A DNA stretch of 64,000 nt, from positions 18,268 to 82,267 of the forward strand of contig CANNER010000005.1 in assembly GCA_947503715.1 (NCBI GenBank), written 5' to 3'. The DNA is from an uncultured Caulobacterales bacterium. GTDB lineage: Bacteria; Pseudomonadota; Alphaproteobacteria; Caulobacterales; Maricaulaceae. Within the stretch, counting starts at the first letter, position 1, and each line of letters begins with the position of its first letter. Below the pieces are notes generated by a model. It worked only from the letters and a program-made list of their open reading frames with translations, had not been told where the DNA came from and searched no databases. Shown piece after piece: positions 61,274-64,000 of this stretch. A program made the position numbers and the translations under genes.

Positions 61274-61744
61274 ATGTCACGTCGTCACCGCGCTGAGAAA
61301 CGCACAATTCTCCCCGATGCCAAGTTCCAGGATTTGGTTCTCGCAAAATTCATGAACGCCATCATGCTCGATGGTAAAAAGTCCACAGCCGAGACAATTG
61401 TCTATGGTGCGATGGATATCGTTCAGGACAAGGCCAAGACTGAGCCGCTCACAGTTTTCCATGACGCCCTTGAGAACATCAAGCCGGCCGTCGAAGTTCG
61501 CTCACGCCGTGTTGGTGGTGCAACTTATCAGGTGCCTGTTGAGGTCCGCCCGGAACGTCGTCAGGCGCTGGCTATTCGTTGGTTGGTCAAGGCGTCCCGC
61601 GCCCGTAATGAGAACACCATGCGCGAACGTCTCGCGGGTGAGCTTCTCGATGCCTCCAACAATCGTGGCTCCGCTGTCAAAAAGCGTGAAGACACGCATA
61701 AAATGGCCGAAGCCAACCGCGCATTCTCGCATTATCGCTGGTAG
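61274..61744 (+). CDS. rpsG: Ribosomal protein uS7
   Basis: 156 residues, complete. [40 protein letters not shown] and a C end [19 protein letters not shown]. Binds 16S rRNA early in small-subunit assembly and, in other bacteria, represses the str operon. GGAG lies 9 bases before the ATG. Confidence 0.98.
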   Translation: MSRRHRAEKRTILPDAKFQDLVLAKFMNAIMLDGKKSTAETIVYGAMDIVQDKAKTEPLTVFHDALENIKPAVEVRSRRVGGATYQVPVEVRPERRQALAIRWLVKASRARNENTMRERLAGELLDASNNRGSAVKKREDTHKMAEANRAFSHYRW

Positions 61745-61788
61745 ATTTGGACCGCTGGTAAATTCAATTTTAGTTAGGACTGACCGTC

Positions 61789-63873
61789 ATGGCTCGCGAA
61801 TACGAACTTAAAGACTACCGGAACTTCGGTATCATGGCCCACATTGATGCGGGTAAAACAACATGTACCGAACGGATTCTCTATTATACGGGTAAGAACC
61901 ACAAGATTGCCGAAGTGCATGACGGTGCGGCGACCATGGATTGGATGGAGCAAGAGCAAGAGCGCGGTATTACAATTACCTCCGCTGCGACAACCTGTTT
62001 CTGGGCTGGTAAGCGCCTGAACATCATTGACACACCGGGTCACGTTGACTTCACTATTGAAGTTGAGCGTTCTCTTCGTGTTCTCGACGGTGCTGTTGCG
62101 CTGCTCGACGCCAATGCCGGTGTTGAGCCGCAAACAGAGACTGTCTGGCGTCAGGCTGATAAATACCAAGTTCCACGCATGATCTTCATCAATAAGATGG
62201 ATAAGATCGGTGCGGATTTCTACGCCTCTGTTCAGTCGGTCAAAGATCGTCTCGGCGGAAACGCGCTGGAAATGCAACTCCCAATCGGGTCGGAAGATCA
62301 GTTTAAGGGTGTTGTCGATATCGTGAAAAACGTCGCCTATGTCTGGGAGGCGGAAGCTGACCTCGGCGCGACTTATGAGACTGTCGAAATTCCGGATGAC
62401 ATGAAAGAAAAGGCAGCTGAGTACCGTGAGGCCCTGATCGAGACTGTCGCCGAAATGGACGATGCGGTCATGGAAGCCTATTTCGAAGGTGAAATGCCTG
62501 ATACGGAAACCATTCAGCGTCTCGTCCGTGCGGCAACGATTGCGAACAAGGTTGTTCCGGTTTTCTGTGGTACCGCGTTTAAGAACAAGGGTGTTCAGCC
62601 TCTGCTCGACGCTGTTGTGGCTTATCTGCCATCCCCACTGGATATTAAAGCGATTAAAGGTATCGATGGCAAAACCGGCGAAGAGGTTGCGCGTCCATCA
62701 TCTGACAGCGAGCCGCTCTCCATGCTGGCCTTCAAAATCATGAACGATAAATTTGTGGGGACACTCACATTCTGTCGCATCTATTCCGGTAAGTTGGAAA
62801 CAGGCACAACACTCCTGAACTCTGTCAAAGAGAATAAAGAGCGTGTGGGTCGTATGATGATGATGCATTCCAATGATCGTGAAGATATCCAAGAGGCCTA
62901 TGCTGGTGATATTATCGCGGTTGCGGGTCTCAAGCGGACAACAACGGGTGACACACTTTGTGACACGCAAAACCCTGTCATTCTTGAGCGTATGGAATTC
63001 CCTGATCCGGTTATCGAAATCGCGGTTGAGCCGAAATCCAAAGCTGACCAGGAAAAACTCGGCGTTGGCCTCCAGCGTTTGGCGGCTGAGGATCCCTCCT
63101 TCCGCGTCACGACTGACCATGAATCCGGTCAGACCATCATGGCGGGTATGGGTGAGCTTCACTTGGACATCCTCGTGGACCGTCTGCGTCGCGAATTCGG
63201 CGTCGAAGCCAATATCGGTCAGCCACAAGTGGCTTATCGTGAAGCGCTCGCGCGTCCGGTCGACATTGATTACACGCATAAGAAACAGTCCGGTGGGTCC
63301 GGTCAGTTCGGTCGCGTGAAGATCCGTTTCGAACCGCTCGAGCCGGGTGAAGGCATTGTCTTCGAATCTGCTGTTGTCGGCGGTAACGTCCCGAAGGAAT
63401 ATATCCCGGGTGTTGAGAAGGGTATTCGGACTATGGCTGAAACCGGTCTTCTGGCTGGCTTCCCGGTCATCGACTTTAAGGCCGAGCTTTATGACGGCGC
63501 TTATCATGATGTTGACTCCTCGGTTATGGCTTTCGAAATCGCGGCGCGTGCGGCGTTCCGTCAGATCAAGGAAGAGGGCAAGTTGAAGCTCTTGGAGCCA
63601 ATCATGAAGGTCGAAGTTGTCACGCCTGATGAGTATATGGGCGACGTGATCGGTGACTTGAACTCCCGTCGTGGGATGATCGAGGGCACAGAGATGCGCG
63701 GCAATGCCAATGTCATCAATTCCATGGTGCCACTCGCCAATATGTTTGGTTACGTGAACGATCTGCGGTCCAAAACTCAGGGTCGTGCGCAGTTTACCAT
63801 GACGTTTGACCACTATGCGGGGACACCGCAGGCTGTGGCCGACGAAGTTATCAGCAAGCAGGGCGGCGCATAA
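61789..63873 (+). CDS. fusA: Elongation factor G
   Basis: Translocase GTPase, 694 residues, full length. G motifs [32 protein letters not shown] and [11 protein letters not shown]-terminal [20 protein letters not shown] and the domain V end. Third gene of the str operon. Confidence 0.99.
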   Translation: MAREYELKDYRNFGIMAHIDAGKTTCTERILYYTGKNHKIAEVHDGAATMDWMEQEQERGITITSAATTCFWAGKRLNIIDTPGHVDFTIEVERSLRVLDGAVALLDANAGVEPQTETVWRQADKYQVPRMIFINKMDKIGADFYASVQSVKDRLGGNALEMQLPIGSEDQFKGVVDIVKNVAYVWEAEADLGATYETVEIPDDMKEKAAEYREALIETVAEMDDAVMEAYFEGEMPDTETIQRLVRAATIANKVVPVFCGTAFKNKGVQPLLDAVVAYLPSPLDIKAIKGIDGKTGEEVARPSSDSEPLSMLAFKIMNDKFVGTLTFCRIYSGKLETGTTLLNSVKENKERVGRMMMMHSNDREDIQEAYAGDIIAVAGLKRTTTGDTLCDTQNPVILERMEFPDPVIEIAVEPKSKADQEKLGVGLQRLAAEDPSFRVTTDHESGQTIMAGMGELHLDILVDRLRREFGVEANIGQPQVAYREALARPVDIDYTHKKQSGGSGQFGRVKIRFEPLEPGEGIVFESAVVGGNVPKEYIPGVEKGIRTMAETGLLAGFPVIDFKAELYDGAYHDVDSSVMAFEIAARAAFRQIKEEGKLKLLEPIMKVEVVTPDEYMGDVIGDLNSRRGMIEGTEMRGNANVINSMVPLANMFGYVNDLRSKTQGRAQFTMTFDHYAGTPQAVADEVISKQGGA

Positions 63874-63923
63874 GCGCCCCTGCACATTCAGTTTTAACCT
63901 CAAAGAGATAGAGGAGCCTTAAG

Positions 63924-64000
63924 ATGGCAAAAGAGAAGTTTGAGCGGACTAAGCCGCATGCGAATATCGGCACGATTGGTCACGTTGACCATGGTAAGAC
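63924..64000 (+). CDS. tuf: Elongation factor Tu (3' truncated by window)
   Basis: First 25 codons only: MAKEKFERTKPHANIGTIGH, then VDHGKT of the P-loop. GAGGAG lies 7 bases before ATG. Position after fusA confirms the str operon. Confidence 0.96.
   Translation, partial: MAKEKFERTKPHANIGTIGHVDHGK

Noticed and set aside
62698..63903. 401-codon frame opposite fusA
   Set aside because: Antisense shadow of a highly conserved gene.

Overview
This window comes from an alphaproteobacterial chromosome. Supporting signs are a split cobalamin-dependent methionine synthase, a tRNA-His with discriminator A and no extra 5' G, a malic enzyme fused to a phosphotransacetylase-like domain, and str-operon and DegP proteins typical of the group. 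Moderate GC and the gene mix suggest a Hyphomonadales/Maricaulales-type marine bacterium; that placement is inference.

The core chromosome carries maeB (5' truncated), a MATE exporter and tRNA-Leu(TAG) at 0-3.6 kb. At 23.4-35.4 kb lie a TonB receptor with an ABC exporter and a tripartite RND pump. From 47.7 kb to the end come tRNA-Arg(CCG), a TraB/GumN lipoprotein, btuB under a cobalamin riboswitch, split metH, degP, tag, a GNAT gene, ygfZ and the str operon (rpsL-rpsG-fusA-tuf, the last truncated).

Three related integrative islands interrupt the core, each with the same kind of tyrosine recombinase of about 457 residues or a remnant of it. Islands A (3.6-15.6 kb) and B (15.6-23.25 kb) sit in tandem behind tRNA-Leu(TAG), each bounded by a copy of the tRNA 3' end. 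Island C (35.46-47.74 kb) sits at the 3' end of tRNA-Arg(CCG) with a 17-bp direct repeat at both ends. All ends carry short tandem repeats with a 12-bp period, probably integrase arm sites. Islands A and C, with a relic in B, also share an unexplained palindrome-bounded element next to the integrase.

Island A is the most striking part: a dense RNA-repair and tRNA-replacement island. One module is an ATP-dependent RNA ligase (interrupted by a one-base frameshift) plus an HD-Pnk end-healing enzyme. The second is a long minus-strand unit: Ro-like protein (Rsr), then five Y RNA-like genes built from rearranged tRNA modules, then five complete tRNAs (Gln, His, Asn, Pro, Tyr), then RtcB ligase, a Cys-rich protein split by an in-frame amber codon, and RtcA cyclase. 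RtcR, the CARF/sigma-54 activator, is divergent to it. The tRNA set is rich in G34 (queuosine-type) anticodons that are known targets of colicin E5-like anticodon nucleases. I therefore infer that the island senses tRNA damage, repairs cut RNAs and supplies replacements.

Island B encodes an M48 metallopeptidase overlapping a 1731-residue DUF4011-type helicase with a Vsr-like C terminus, a likely defence pair. Island C is a defence island: a type I restriction-modification operon with an OLD-family ATPase/TOPRIM gene and an unrecognised gene inserted between hsdS and hsdM, plus a Fic protein.
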